From Actinomycetota bacterium (lineage in GTDB: Bacteria; Actinomycetota; Nitriliruptoria; Nitriliruptorales; Nitriliruptoraceae), in assembly GCA_019347575.1 (NCBI GenBank), contig JAHWKY010000017.1, positions 36,235-100,234 on the forward strand: DNA of 64,000 nt, read 5' to 3'. Under the pieces are notes generated by a model that saw only the letters and a list, made by a program, of their open reading frames with translations, had not been told where the DNA came from and made no database searches. Both the position numbers and the translations under genes were made by a program. Below are positions 28,821-37,553 of the stretch, one piece after another; position 1 is the stretch's first letter, and each line of letters starts with the position of its first letter.

Positions 28821-29918
28821 GTGTCCTCATTCCCCCGATCAACGGCGGATCGCCGCGCTATGGCGCGTGCGCTCGCGTTGGCTGAGCGAGGCCGCGCGAC
28901 GACGAGGCCCAACCCGGTCGTCGGAGCCGTGGTGGTGCGTGACGGCGAGATCGTGGGGGAGGGGTGGCACGAGCGAGCCGGTGGTCCACACGCCGAGATC
29001 GTCGCGCTCGGGGCCGCCGGCGATGGCGCGCAAGGGGCGAGCGTCTACACGACCCTCGAGCCGTGCAGGCACCGCGGCCGGACCGGTCCCTGCGCGGATG
29101 CGCTGATCGAGAGCGGTGTCGCGCGGGTCGTCTACGGGCTGCGTGACCCCGATCCGCTCGCTTCCGGGGGGGCCGAGCGGTTGGCCGACGCCGGAGTACA
29201 GGTGGAAGGTGGCCTGCTCGCCGACTGGGTGGCGGAGCAGAACAACCTGTTCCTCCACGTGCACGCCCACGGCCGTCCCCACGTCACGCTGAAGCTCGCG
29301 CAGACCTTCGACGGCGATCTCCGCGGCCAGGGGCGCTGGATCACCGGAGCGCGCGCTCGAACGGCGGTGCACCGCATCCGTGCCCGAGTGGACGCCGTGT
29401 TGGTCGGGTCCGGAACGGTCATCGAAGACGACCCGCAGCTCGACGTGCGCCACGTGCAAGCCCCGGGGGGGCAGCCTCGCGCGGTCGTCCTCGACGCGCG
29501 CGGCCGTACACCGCTCGACGCGAAGGTGGTGCGGCCCGGGACGATCGTGCTCACGACCGATGCGGCACCGGCGGCTCACGCCACGTCCCTGGCGGAGTCA
29601 GGTGTCACCGTCGAGCTAGTCCCGGCGGGTGATCACCGTGGCATCCAGCTCGATGCGGCCCTCAAGACGCTGATGATGCACGACATCCGGTCGATCCTCG
29701 TCGAAGGGGGCGCCTCCGTCGCGGCGTCGTTCGTGGCCGAGCAGCTCGTCGACATCCTCGTGCTGCACGTCGCGGTGACGACGGTCGCCCGGTCCAGTCT
29801 CCCCAGCACACCGGCGTCTGTGGTCCCAGCGGAGGATGCCGGTTGGCGATGGAGGCGCGAGCGAGCTCGCCCCCTCGGCGAGGACCTCGAGATCGTCGCC
29901 GTCCCGGAGGCTCGGTGA
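28821..29918 (+). CDS. ribD: Riboflavin biosynthesis deaminase/reductase RibD
   Basis: 365 aa. The N-terminal deaminase has the zinc ligands HAE (in GGPHAEIVAL) and PCRHRGRTGPC (about 75-85), converting the pyrimidine product of GTP cyclohydrolase II. The C-terminal reductase (about 150-365, KLAQTFDGDL, LVEGGASVAASF) reduces the ribosyl side chain with NADPH. GTG start at 28821. It is the first gene of ribD-ribE-ribBA-ribH-hisG, all overlapping or nearly so. Confidence 0.95.
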   Translation: MSSFPRSTADRRAMARALALAERGRATTRPNPVVGAVVVRDGEIVGEGWHERAGGPHAEIVALGAAGDGAQGASVYTTLEPCRHRGRTGPCADALIESGVARVVYGLRDPDPLASGGAERLADAGVQVEGGLLADWVAEQNNLFLHVHAHGRPHVTLKLAQTFDGDLRGQGRWITGARARTAVHRIRARVDAVLVGSGTVIEDDPQLDVRHVQAPGGQPRAVVLDARGRTPLDAKVVRPGTIVLTTDAAPAAHATSLAESGVTVELVPAGDHRGIQLDAALKTLMMHDIRSILVEGGASVAASFVAEQLVDILVLHVAVTTVARSSLPSTPASVVPAEDAGWRWRRERARPLGEDLEIVAVPEAR

Positions 29919-30538
29919 TGTTCACCGGCATCATCGAGGAGATCGGAACGGTGGCGGCGGTCGAACGCCGTGACGACGGCGTCGTGGTGACGATCGCTTG
30001 CCAGGACGTGCTCGGTGGGACCGATGTCGGGGCATCCATCTCGGTGAGCGGGGTGTGCCTCACCGTTACCGCTCTCGTGGACGGGGGCTTCACCGCCGAC
30101 CTGGCCGCGTCGACGCTTGCCATCACGACCCTCGATGACGTCGCTCCGGGACGGCGTGTCAACCTCGAACGACCGCTCGCGGCGGACGGTCGCTTCGGTG
30201 GGCACCTGGTCCAAGGGCACGTGGACAGCGTCGGGACCGTTACCGACGTGCACGACGAGGAGGGCACGCGCTTCGTCCGGTTCCGCGTGCCCGACGAGGT
30301 CGCCACCTACCTGGTGCCGAAGGGGTCGGTCACCCTCGACGGCGTGAGTCTGACCATCGTGGACGTCGGGAGCGACGGCTTCGATGTGGCGCTGATCCCG
30401 CACACCCTCGAGGTCACCACGCTCGGTGCGCTCAGCGAGGGCGACCGGGTCAACGTCGAGGTCGACGTCGTCGGCAAGTACGTCGCCCAGTACCTACAGC
30501 CCCACGTCGATCGCCTCGCCGGGGGAGGGGAGTGCTGA
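29918..30538 (+). CDS. ribE: Riboflavin synthase alpha subunit
   Basis: 206 aa, two lumazine-binding repeats. The first begins [12 protein letters not shown] and contains SVSGVCLTV; the second contains [13 protein letters not shown] and [10 protein letters not shown]. It dismutates two 6,7-dimethyl-8-ribityllumazine to riboflavin. The ATG shares its A with the ribD stop (TGATG). A 36-residue upstream extension in the same frame lies inside ribD and is rejected. Confidence 0.95.
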   Translation: MFTGIIEEIGTVAAVERRDDGVVVTIACQDVLGGTDVGASISVSGVCLTVTALVDGGFTADLAASTLAITTLDDVAPGRRVNLERPLAADGRFGGHLVQGHVDSVGTVTDVHDEEGTRFVRFRVPDEVATYLVPKGSVTLDGVSLTIVDVGSDGFDVALIPHTLEVTTLGALSEGDRVNVEVDVVGKYVAQYLQPHVDRLAGGGEC

Positions 30539-31932
30539 TGGCGCTGGCGAGCATCGAACAGGCTATCGCCGTCATCGCCGACGGTGGCTTGGTCATCGTC
30601 GTCGACGACGAGGACCGCGAGAACGAGGGGGACCTCGTCATGGCGGCACAGGAGGTCACGCCGGACGCGATGGCCTTCATCGTGCGGCACACGAGTGGCG
30701 TCGTCTGTGTCCCGCTGTTGGGCGAGCGGCTCGATGCGCTCGATCTGCCACTCATGGTCGCCGAGAACACCGAGCAGCACCGCACGGCGTTCACCGTGTC
30801 GGTCGACAAGCGTGAGGGCATCTCGACGGGCATCAGCGCTGCCGACCGCGCGGCGACCGTCCAGGCTCTGATCGATCCGGCGACGACCAGCGACGACCTC
30901 ACCCGCCCCGGCCACATCTTCCCTCTCCGCTACCGCCCCGGTGGGGTCCTGCGTCGACCGGGCCACACGGAGGCATCGGTCGACCTGGCGCGGTTGGCGG
31001 GGCTGGAACCCGCCGCGGTCATCTGCGAGATCGTCAACGACGACGGGACGATGGCGCGACTGCCCGAGCTGGAGCGATTCGCCGAGGAACACGGGTTGTT
31101 GATCGTCAGCATCGCCGATCTGATCGCGTACGAACGCGAGCACCGCGCTCTGGTCGAGCGCATCGTCGAGACCGTGATCCCCACCCCGTACGGGCTGTGG
31201 CGAGCCATCGGGTACCGCAGCGCGGCGGACGGGTTGTCGCACATCGCGCTCGTCCTGGGCGAGCCGGAAGGGCGCCCCGACGTGCTGGTGCGGATGCACA
31301 GTGAGTGCCTCACCGGCGACGTGTTCCGTTCCTTGCGGTGCGATTGCGGGCCGCAACTCGACCTGGCGATGGCCCGCATCCGCGACGAGGGGGAGGGTGT
31401 CATCGTCTACCTGCGCGGCCACGAGGGCCGCGGGATCGGGCTGCTGCACAAACTCGAGGCGTACCGGCTGCAGGACGAGGGCCACGACACCGTCGAGGCG
31501 AACCTCGCGCTCGGGCTGCCCGCGGACGCGCGCGACTACGGCACCGGCGCGTCCATCCTCGCCGACCTCGACCTGACCACTCTGCGGTTGCTCACGAACA
31601 ACCCCGCGAAGCGGGCCGGGCTCGCCGGGTTCGGCCTCAGCATCGTCGACCGTGTGCCTCTGGAGATCGCCCCCAACGAGGCCAACGCGGCGTACCTCGC
31701 CGTGAAGAGGGAGAAGTTCGGCCACGTGTTCGAGGGTCGAGACGCGACCGTCTCGACCGGCGTCGGCGACATCGCGACGCAGCGAGAGGCCGCCCCACCG
31801 TCCGTCGAGCGGGGCGGGATCGGCATGGCACCCCCGGGACCTCCGCGCCCCGAACCGGAACCCGACTCGGAACCACCGGGTGGTATCGGGCAAGCTCCAC
31901 CGAGTCGCGCCGATGACAAGGAGTCCGCGTGA
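30538..31932 (+). CDS. ribBA: Bifunctional DHBP synthase / GTP cyclohydrolase II
   Basis: 464 aa from ATG 30538, six bases after GAGGGGAG. RibB (about 1-200): [11 protein letters not shown], and [14 protein letters not shown], making dihydroxybutanone phosphate from ribulose 5-P. RibA (about 205-400): zinc Cys in [18 protein letters not shown] and [12 protein letters not shown], opening GTP. Residues about 405-464 are a proline-rich tail not needed for either fold, containing GGIGMAPPG and GGIGQAPPS. The tail is likely disordered and may need EF-P for translation. GTG 30532 is a less likely start. Confidence 0.94.
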   Translation: MALASIEQAIAVIADGGLVIVVDDEDRENEGDLVMAAQEVTPDAMAFIVRHTSGVVCVPLLGERLDALDLPLMVAENTEQHRTAFTVSVDKREGISTGISAADRAATVQALIDPATTSDDLTRPGHIFPLRYRPGGVLRRPGHTEASVDLARLAGLEPAAVICEIVNDDGTMARLPELERFAEEHGLLIVSIADLIAYEREHRALVERIVETVIPTPYGLWRAIGYRSAADGLSHIALVLGEPEGRPDVLVRMHSECLTGDVFRSLRCDCGPQLDLAMARIRDEGEGVIVYLRGHEGRGIGLLHKLEAYRLQDEGHDTVEANLALGLPADARDYGTGASILADLDLTTLRLLTNNPAKRAGLAGFGLSIVDRVPLEIAPNEANAAYLAVKREKFGHVFEGRDATVSTGVGDIATQREAAPPSVERGGIGMAPPGPPRPEPEPDSEPPGGIGQAPPSRADDKESA

Positions 31933-32411
31933 ACGACCGCGAGCAGGACATCGTGACCCACCAGGGTCGCCTCGACGCGTCCGGGCTGCGGGTGGGGATC
32001 GTGGCGGGCCGGTTCAACGAGGCGGTCGTGGCGCGTCTCGTCGAGGGCGCGGTGGACACGCTGCTGCGCCACGGGGCGTTGCCGGGTGACGTCCACGTGG
32101 CGTGGGTGCCGGGAGCGTTCGACATCCCGGTGGTGCTGCGGCGCATGGCCGAGTCGGGCCGCTTCGACGCCCTCGTCGCCATCGGGGCGGTGGTGCGCGG
32201 ACAGACGCCTCACTTCGACTACGTCGCCGGCGAGGCTGCCAGTGGCGCAGCGGGTGTCGCTCGCGAGTTCGGTCTGCCCGTGGCCTTCGGGGTCCTCACG
32301 ACCGACACGTGGGAGCAGGCGGTCGAGCGCGCCGGCGGCAAGTTGGGCAACAAGGGGGCCGAGGCGGCTCTCGCCGCCGTCGAGACCGCCAACCTGCTCA
32401 AGGAGCTCTGA
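31929..32411 (+). CDS. ribH: 6,7-dimethyl-8-ribityllumazine synthase
   Basis: 160 aa, capsid-forming penultimate enzyme of riboflavin synthesis. Substrate-binding segments: [38 protein letters not shown] (catalytic His) and [25 protein letters not shown] near the C-terminus is the family signature. GTG start overlaps the ribBA stop. Full set for riboflavin from GTP and ribulose 5-P except the phosphatase. Confidence 0.96.
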   Translation: MNDREQDIVTHQGRLDASGLRVGIVAGRFNEAVVARLVEGAVDTLLRHGALPGDVHVAWVPGAFDIPVVLRRMAESGRFDALVAIGAVVRGQTPHFDYVAGEAASGAAGVAREFGLPVAFGVLTTDTWEQAVERAGGKLGNKGAEAALAAVETANLLKEL

Positions 32412-32412
32412 G

Positions 32413-33288
32413 GTGCTCAAGCTGGTCGTCCCCAAGGGCTCGCTGGAGGAAGCGACGATCAAGCTGCTCCGCGATGCGGACCTCGAACTGCACCGGGCGA
32501 GCGACCGCGACTACTTCGGCCGTATCGACGACCCCCGCCTCAGCGAGGTCGCCATCCTGCGACCGCAAGAGATCCCCCGCTACATCCAGGAGGGTTTCTT
32601 CGACCTCGGGATCACGGGGCGTGACTGGATCGAGGAGACCTCGGCCGAGGTCGAGTCCCTCACCGAGCTCAACTACAGCAAGCGCACCGCCAACCCCATC
32701 CGGGTTGTCCTCGCAGTGCCGCAGGACCGCGCCTGGAAGTCGGTCACCGATCTACCCGACGACGTGCGGGTCTCGACCGAGCTGCCCGAGCTGACGCGGC
32801 GCTTCTTCGACCAGCACGGCAAGAAGGCACGCATCTTCCTCAGCTACGGGGCGACCGAGGCGAAGGTGGGTTCGATCGTCGATGCGTGCGTGGATGTGAC
32901 CGAGACCGGCAGCACGCTGCGCAAGCAGGGTCTGAAGATCATCGACGAGCTCCTGCTGTCCCGGACGGAGCTGATCGCCAACGTCGAGTCGTACGCCGAT
33001 CCGGTCAAGCGCCAGGCCATGGAGGACCTCAAGACGCTGCTGCTGGGTGCCATCGACGCTCGTGGCCGCGCATTGCTGAAGCTGAACGTCGCCACCGATG
33101 ATCTCGAAGCCGTGCTCGAGCTCGTCCCCAGCATGAAGGCCCCGACCGTCAACCAGCTCGCCCACGAGGACGGCTTCGCGGTCGAGACCGTCGTCGACAA
33201 GCGCGGCGTCAACGAGCTGATCCCCAAGCTGAAGGCCGCGGGTGCCTCGGGCATCCTCGAACTGCCCATCACCAAGATCGTCCCCTAA
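32413..33288 (+). CDS. hisG: ATP phosphoribosyltransferase, long form
   Basis: 291 aa, the long HisG with the C-terminal ACT-like regulatory domain, so no HisZ partner is needed. It commits PRPP and ATP to histidine synthesis and is normally inhibited by histidine. VVPKGSLEEATI opens the protein, ITGRDWIEE and the PRPP loop VDVTETGSTLRKQGL (about 157-171) follow; MKAPTVNQL starts the regulatory domain. GTG at 32413, one base after ribH, eight bases from AAGGAG. hisE, often next to hisG in Actinobacteria, is absent here. Confidence 0.95.
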   Translation: MLKLVVPKGSLEEATIKLLRDADLELHRASDRDYFGRIDDPRLSEVAILRPQEIPRYIQEGFFDLGITGRDWIEETSAEVESLTELNYSKRTANPIRVVLAVPQDRAWKSVTDLPDDVRVSTELPELTRRFFDQHGKKARIFLSYGATEAKVGSIVDACVDVTETGSTLRKQGLKIIDELLLSRTELIANVESYADPVKRQAMEDLKTLLLGAIDARGRALLKLNVATDDLEAVLELVPSMKAPTVNQLAHEDGFAVETVVDKRGVNELIPKLKAAGASGILELPITKIVP

Positions 33289-33337
33289 CTTGGCGATGGC
33301 GCATCCGCGCCGTCGATGCTGTCGTGGTGCCTCGTCC

Positions 33338-33363
33338 GCGACCGAGAGCGCGGTCTCGGTCGC
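33338..33363 (+). terminator. Strong hairpin after hisG
   Basis: Perfect 10-bp stem GCGACCGAGA (33338-33347) with TCTCGGTCGC (33354-33363) and a 6-nt loop, 50 bp after the hisG stop. No T-run follows, but the strength and position suggest the end of the rib-hisG transcript. Confidence 0.65.
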
Positions 33364-33386
33364 TCGGGACGAACGGAGCCGACCGC

Positions 33387-33392
33387 TAGTCT
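33387..33392 (+). promoter_or_regulatory. Candidate -10 box before the small membrane protein
   Basis: TAGTCT (TANNNT) would start a transcript near 33399, ahead of the SD GGAGGTGA (33408-33415) and GTG 33420. It follows directly after the hisG terminator. Confidence 0.4.
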
Positions 33393-33419
33393 GGTCAGCC
33401 TTCCGCTGGAGGTGACCCC

Positions 33420-33647
33420 GTGCGACGCGTCCTGCTGACTCTGCCGCTGATCGCGGTGGCCCTGTGGCTGAGCGCGCTGCCGGCCCTCGCCACCGAGGCC
33501 GAGGCTGGCGCCGAGGAGGACATCGACGGCATCCTCCTCGCGCTGATCCTGGGTGTGATCGTCGGCGCGGGCCTGTTCGTACACGCCTACGCGCGCGGTG
33601 ACGCCGCTGCCCGTCACGAGGACACCGCGTCCGACGAGCACCACTGA
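33420..33647 (+). CDS. Small secreted or membrane protein of unknown function (75 aa)
   Basis: GTG start after a strong SD. Residues 1-24 look like a signal peptide ending ALPALA, followed by an acidic stretch EAEAGAEEDIDG and a hydrophobic segment (about 37-56, ILLALILGVIVGAGLFVHAY). The C-terminus is charged and His-rich (ARHEDTASDEHH). It could be a single- or double-spanning membrane protein. No family recognised. It overlaps the next gene by one base and lies upstream of infC. Confidence 0.7.
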   Translation: MRRVLLTLPLIAVALWLSALPALATEAEAGAEEDIDGILLALILGVIVGAGLFVHAYARGDAAARHEDTASDEHH

Positions 33648-34081
33648 TGGCGGCCCAGCCGCCCCGCGAGGGCCCCTCGGACGAGGAACTGGCCGCCTAC
33701 CTCGGTCAGCTCCGCGAGGCACCGGTGACTGACCTGATCGCCCAGGCGGTCGCGATGCTCGTCAACGCGGCCCAGGTCAAGCTCGGACTGCCCGACGGCC
33801 GGACGTTGATCGACGCCACGGCGGCCATCATGGAGGCGGCCGGCGACGGCGTCGAGGACAGCTTCCGGCGTGAGGTCGAGGGCATCGTCAACCAGCTGCG
33901 CGTGGCACAGGTCGAGGCCGAACAGCAGGTGGCTGCGAGCCCAGGGGGAGGGGCGCAGTCCCCTTCGCCGGGTGAGGCGCCGATCGGCGGCTCGGATGCC
34001 GCGTCCGTACCGTCCGAGACCGAGCAACGAGGGACCGGTTCGGCGGGCTCACGGCTCTGGGTGCCGCCTGGCGCGAGCTGA
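33647..34081 (+). CDS. DUF1844-like protein upstream of infC
   Basis: 144 aa, ATG sharing a base with the previous stop. The N-terminal ~90 residues are helical, with the core DLIAQAVAMLVNAAQVKLGLPDG followed by a second helical hairpin ending in LRVAQVEAEQQ, the layout of DUF1844 proteins that commonly precede infC in Actinobacteria. The remaining ~50 residues are a Ser/Pro/Gly-rich tail. No catalytic motif. Function unknown; the conserved link to infC suggests a translation- or ribosome-related role (inference). Confidence 0.65.
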   Translation: MAAQPPREGPSDEELAAYLGQLREAPVTDLIAQAVAMLVNAAQVKLGLPDGRTLIDATAAIMEAAGDGVEDSFRREVEGIVNQLRVAQVEAEQQVAASPGGGAQSPSPGEAPIGGSDAASVPSETEQRGTGSAGSRLWVPPGAS

Positions 34082-34087
34082 TACCCT
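34082..34087 (+). promoter_or_regulatory. Candidate -10 box of the infC-rpmI-rplT operon
   Basis: TACCCT (TANNNT) immediately after the preceding stop would start a transcript near 34094, giving infC a leader of about 207 nt that contains two strong hairpins. Confidence 0.4.
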
Positions 34088-34186
34088 CTTCGGACCCGGC
34101 TCCGGCCGGCACAACCGAACAGCGAAGCGGAGGCCGTCCGACGGCTCCCACCCGGCAGGTCACCGACCTCGTCGGGTCACGACTCC

Positions 34187-34247
34187 ACCGGTCCCTCGCC
34201 CCGCGCGCGGACCGGTCTGAACGTGCGGCGGCCCTCGAAGGCCGCCG
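34187..34247 (+). promoter_or_regulatory. Structured 5' leader of infC
   Basis: Two perfect inverted repeats sit back to back: ACCGGTCC (34187-34194) with GGACCGGT (34209-34216), and CGGCGGCC (34226-34233) with GGCCGCCG (34240-34247) around a 6-nt loop. The second ends 41 nt before the infC SD. Many bacteria control infC-rpmI-rplT through L20 binding or attenuation in this leader; a similar role here is an inference. The remainder of the 219-bp gap shows nothing else I can name. Confidence 0.5.
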
Positions 34248-34300
34248 TTGGCGTTCCAGCGGGCGCTCGTGACCTCCGCCCCCCACCCAGGAGGAGCAGC

Positions 34301-34978
34301 ATCAGCGAACAGCGCTTGAACCAGGAGATCAAGGTCCCGCGTGTGCGGCTCGTGGACGCGGATGGCACGCAGGTCGGCATCGTCCCCCTCGCGGAGGCGC
34401 TCCGGTCGGCCCGGGAGCAGGGGCTCGATCTCGTCGAGGTGGCGCCCAACGCCGATCCGCCGGTCTGCCGGATCATGGACTTCGGCAAGCACAAGTACCA
34501 GCAGGCGCAGAAAGAGAAGGAAGCGCGCCGGCGCCAGAGCCAGATCGTGATCAAAGAGATCAAGATGCGGCCCAAGATCTCGGATAACGACTACGAGACC
34601 AAGACCGGCCACGTGCGACGCTTCCTGAACGATGGCGCCAAGGTCAAGGCGACCATCATGTTCCGCGGCCGCGAGATGACCCACACCGAGCTCGGACGCA
34701 AGCTGCTGGACCGGCTCGCCGATGACGTGAGCGAACTCGCCAACGTCGAGTCCTATCCCACGGTCGACGGTCGCAACATGGTGATGGTGCTGTCCCCGAT
34801 CAAGAAACGCGAGAAGCCCGAGAAGAAGCCCGAACGCGACGAGCCCGACGCGGCCGCCGACAACGGCGAGGCGGGCGCGGGTTCGCCGTCCGACGTCGAG
34901 GACACCTCGGCGGACGAGTCGATGGACGACACGGCGGACGTCACCGCGGACGAGACCCAGCCGACCGCTGCCGGGTGA
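34301..34978 (+). CDS. infC: Translation initiation factor IF-3, ATC start
   Basis: 225 aa from ATC 34301, six bases after a perfect SD AGGAGG (34289-34294). infC genes characteristically use rare AUU or AUC starts so that IF-3 represses its own translation. [17 protein letters not shown] aligns with other IF-3 N-termini; the nearest standard in-frame start, GTG 34223, is upstream of the hairpin region. N-domain, linker ([16 protein letters not shown]) and C-domain ([26 protein letters not shown]) are intact. Residues about 165-225 are an acidic low-complexity tail beyond the usual end. Confidence 0.94.
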   Translation: MSEQRLNQEIKVPRVRLVDADGTQVGIVPLAEALRSAREQGLDLVEVAPNADPPVCRIMDFGKHKYQQAQKEKEARRRQSQIVIKEIKMRPKISDNDYETKTGHVRRFLNDGAKVKATIMFRGREMTHTELGRKLLDRLADDVSELANVESYPTVDGRNMVMVLSPIKKREKPEKKPERDEPDAAADNGEAGAGSPSDVEDTSADESMDDTADVTADETQPTAAG

Positions 34979-35027
34979 GATCGATCTCGACTCGCCTCAG
35001 GCGGCTCCGGAAGTGGAAGGCACCAAC

Positions 35028-35222
35028 GTGAAGCAGAAGACCCACAGCGGCGCGAAGAAGCGCTTCCGCATCACCAAGAACGGCAAGGTGATGACCCGCC
35101 AGCGCAACCGCGCCCACATCCTCGAGAAGAAGAGCTCGTCGCGCAAGCGCCGTCTCAAGGGCCAGGTCCCACTGGCTCCCGACCAGGCCAAGCAGATCAA
35201 GCGGCTGCTGAACCAGGGCTGA
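35028..35222 (+). CDS. rpmI: 50S ribosomal protein L35
   Basis: 64 aa from GTG 35028, seven bases after GGAAGG; an upstream in-frame ATG at 35013 would absorb the SD. KQKTHSGAKKRFRITKNGKV is the universal L35 start and the protein is strongly basic, with ILEKKSSSRKRRL in the middle. Standard infC-rpmI-rplT order. Confidence 0.96.
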   Translation: MKQKTHSGAKKRFRITKNGKVMTRQRNRAHILEKKSSSRKRRLKGQVPLAPDQAKQIKRLLNQG

Positions 35223-35285
35223 CGCCACCGCTCACCGCCACGGGTCGACCGCACGTCGATCCACGACGTCCTGAAGGGGAACACC

Positions 35286-35648
35286 ATGGCACGCGTCAAG
35301 CGTGGCACCCACGCCAAGAAGAAGCACCGTGCGGTCCTCGACCGGGCCAAGGGCTTCCGCGGCGCCCGCAGCCGGCGCTTCAAGGTCGCCAAGGAGGCCG
35401 TCCAGCACGCCGAGCGGTACGCGTACCGCGACCGCCGCAAGCGCAAGGGCGACTTCCGCAAGCTTTGGATCACCCGCATCAACGCCGCTGCCCGCAACGA
35501 GGGGCTGAGCTACAGCCGCCTCATGCACGGGTTGAAGCTGGCCGAGATCGAGGTCGACCGCAAGAACCTCGCTGATCTCGCCGTCCGCGACCCGGCCGCC
35601 TTCTCGGCGCTGGTGACGCAGGCCAAGGCCGCGCTCGAGGCGTCTTGA
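35286..35648 (+). CDS. rplT: 50S ribosomal protein L20
   Basis: 120 aa, ATG after GAAGGGGA. Basic N-terminal extension ([15 protein letters not shown]) and the core [29 protein letters not shown] and [20 protein letters not shown] are typical. Early 23S rRNA assembly protein and, in many bacteria, the repressor of its own operon. The stop overlaps the TTG of the next gene. Confidence 0.97.
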   Translation: MARVKRGTHAKKKHRAVLDRAKGFRGARSRRFKVAKEAVQHAERYAYRDRRKRKGDFRKLWITRINAAARNEGLSYSRLMHGLKLAEIEVDRKNLADLAVRDPAAFSALVTQAKAALEAS

Positions 35649-36442
35649 CACTGACCTCGACGGCCAACGCCCGCGTCAAGGCGGTCGCGGCCCTGCGCCA
35701 GCGTAAGTACCGCGAGCGGGAGGGTCGCTTCTTGGCGGAGGGGCCGGGACCGGTCGTCGAGGCCCACCGCGACGGTATGGTCGAGACCGTCTACGCGACG
35801 GAGGATGGCGCCTCACGGTTGCCGCCCGACATCGAGATCACGCTCGTCAGCGACGACGTGCTGGCGAAGATCAGCGATGCGGTCACCCCGCAGGGCGTCG
35901 TGGCGGTGTGCACGAGGCGCGTTCACACCTTGTCCGACGTGCTCGGCGAGGGCTACTGCATCGTGCTGCACGGCATCGCCGATCCGGGCAACGCCGGCAC
36001 GGTGGTGCGCACCGCGGACGCGTTCGGGGCCGCGGGCGTGATCTTCACGTCCGGATCGGTCGACCCGTGGAACCCCAAGGCGGTCCGTGCGGCAGCTGGA
36101 TCCACCACCCACGTCCGCCTGGTCGTCGATGTGGACGGTGACGAGATGCTGGACGCGTGTCGATCCTCGGGAACGCGCACCGTCGCCCTCGATGCCCACG
36201 GGCCGGTCCGGATCGACACGCCCGGTGCCATCAGCGCGCCCTGCGCTCTCATCGTCGGCAGCGAGGCCCACGGGCTGGCTGCCAGCGTTACCGACCGTGC
36301 CGATGTCGTCTGTCGGATACCGGGGTTCGGGCGGGCGGAATCCCTAAACTTGGCCGCGGCGACAGCGGTGGCCGCCTACGCCACCGCGAGCGCGGTGTAC
36401 GACAGCATCGACCCCGGCGCCGGCGGAGCGGACCAGGTGTGA
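35645..36442 (+). CDS. SpoU-family RNA 2'-O-methyltransferase (TrmH/RlmB-like)
   Basis: 265 aa, starting at a TTG overlapping the rplT stop (TTGA). An N-terminal substrate-binding domain ([13 protein letters not shown]) precedes the SPOUT knot: motif 1 [19 protein letters not shown], motif 2 [10 protein letters not shown], motif 3 [15 protein letters not shown]. It methylates a ribose 2'-OH in rRNA or tRNA with SAM; the exact target cannot be read. Location after rplT and before pheST is common. Confidence 0.88.
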   Translation: MTLTSTANARVKAVAALRQRKYREREGRFLAEGPGPVVEAHRDGMVETVYATEDGASRLPPDIEITLVSDDVLAKISDAVTPQGVVAVCTRRVHTLSDVLGEGYCIVLHGIADPGNAGTVVRTADAFGAAGVIFTSGSVDPWNPKAVRAAAGSTTHVRLVVDVDGDEMLDACRSSGTRTVALDAHGPVRIDTPGAISAPCALIVGSEAHGLAASVTDRADVVCRIPGFGRAESLNLAAATAVAAYATASAVYDSIDPGAGGADQV

Positions 36443-37491
36443 CGGCGATGCAGTTCGAGCTGTTCGACCTCCTCCCCGAGGCGGTGGTCGTGGTCTCGGT
36501 CTCCGGGCGGATCGAGCACCGCAACGACCGCGCCGACCACCTGCTCGGTCTGAGGCAGGACGTCGTCGGGCAGCCGTTCGACGATGCCGTCGTGCTGATC
36601 GACGACAGCGGCGGCCACTGCACCGGCCTGATCGGGTTGGTCAACCCCGTCGCCCCGCGACTGGCCGAGAGGCTCCTGCGGGTGAGGCTGCCGGACGGAC
36701 GGCTCCGGCCGGTCGCGGTCGCCGGTCGCCTCCACGGTGCTCGGATCGTGGTGACCTTCCGACACGGAGGGCGCCGCGAGCGTCTCGACGCGGCTCGCAG
36801 CGACCTCGTTGCCACCGTGTCGCACGAGATCCGCTCGCCGCTGACGTCAGTGAAGGGCTTCACCCGCACGCTGCTGCTCAAGTGGGATCGGTTCAGCGAC
36901 GAGCAGAAGCACACCATGCTCGAGACGATCAACGCCGATGCGGACCGGGTCACTCGACTGCTCACCGAGCTGCTCGACGTCTCGCGGATCGACGCGAACC
37001 GGGTGCAGCTGCGAACCCAGCGCATCGATGTGCCCGAGCTGGTCACGCGCATCGTCGAGCGGGTGAAGCAGCGCCCTGAGGGGGACGGTCGCACCGTCGA
37101 GGTGGCGCTGGACCGCGCGATGCCGCCCCTGCTCGCCGACCAGGACAAGATCGAGCAGGTCATCACCAACCTCGTCGAGAACGCGCTGCAGTACGCACCG
37201 GACAGCGACGTCCGCCTCGAGGGGGAGGCCAACGACGGCGTGCTCGACCTGCGTGTCATCGATCACGGGCCGGGGATCCCTGACGATCAGCAACGCCGGA
37301 TCTTCGAGAAGTTCGGTCGCGGCCGTCAGAACCGCCGTGCGGGCACCGGACTGGGGTTGTACATCAGCCGCGGCCTCGCGCGTGCGCACGGGGGTGACGT
37401 GTGGTGCACGAGCGACGAGGGAACGGGCGCGACCTTCCACCTGCGGCTGCCGTTCCAGCCCCAGTCCTCCGGGCTCAGCGACGGGACGTGA
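36439..37491 (+). CDS. Sensor histidine kinase, PAS-like input, no membrane segment
   Basis: 350 aa from GTG 36439 (GTGA overlap) or ATG 36448. The N-terminal ~110 residues have a PAS-like start (LLPEAVVVVSVSGRIEHRNDRAD) and no transmembrane helix, so it is probably cytoplasmic. H-box VSHEIRSPLTSVKG (phospho-His about 129), N-box NLVENALQYAP, G1 DHGPGIP, F-box IFEKFGRG and G2 GTGLGLYISRG are intact, so it should be active. No response regulator is adjacent; the receiver proteins at 27816 and 46061 are candidate partners only by coexistence. Confidence 0.9.
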   Translation: MTAMQFELFDLLPEAVVVVSVSGRIEHRNDRADHLLGLRQDVVGQPFDDAVVLIDDSGGHCTGLIGLVNPVAPRLAERLLRVRLPDGRLRPVAVAGRLHGARIVVTFRHGGRRERLDAARSDLVATVSHEIRSPLTSVKGFTRTLLLKWDRFSDEQKHTMLETINADADRVTRLLTELLDVSRIDANRVQLRTQRIDVPELVTRIVERVKQRPEGDGRTVEVALDRAMPPLLADQDKIEQVITNLVENALQYAPDSDVRLEGEANDGVLDLRVIDHGPGIPDDQQRRIFEKFGRGRQNRRAGTGLGLYISRGLARAHGGDVWCTSDEGTGATFHLRLPFQPQSSGLSDGT

Positions 37492-37523
37492 GCACGAGGA
37501 TCTGCCGACAGCAAGCGCCCCGG

Positions 37524-37529
37524 TAGGCT
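37524..37529 (+). promoter_or_regulatory. Candidate -10 box of pheS
   Basis: TAGGCT (TANNNT) gives a predicted start near 37536 and an 18-nt leader containing GGAG before GTG 37554. This leaves no room for a T-box or peptide attenuator. Confidence 0.4.
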
Positions 37530-37553
37530 CGATCGACCTGACCGGAGCGCGCT

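Noticed and set aside
33289..33419. hisE or another small gene after hisG
   Set aside because: The 131-bp gap holds a terminator-like hairpin and a -10 box but no open frame with an SD.
37492..37553. T-box or attenuator before pheS
   Set aside because: A predicted leader of about 18 nt leaves no room, and no T-box motif is seen.
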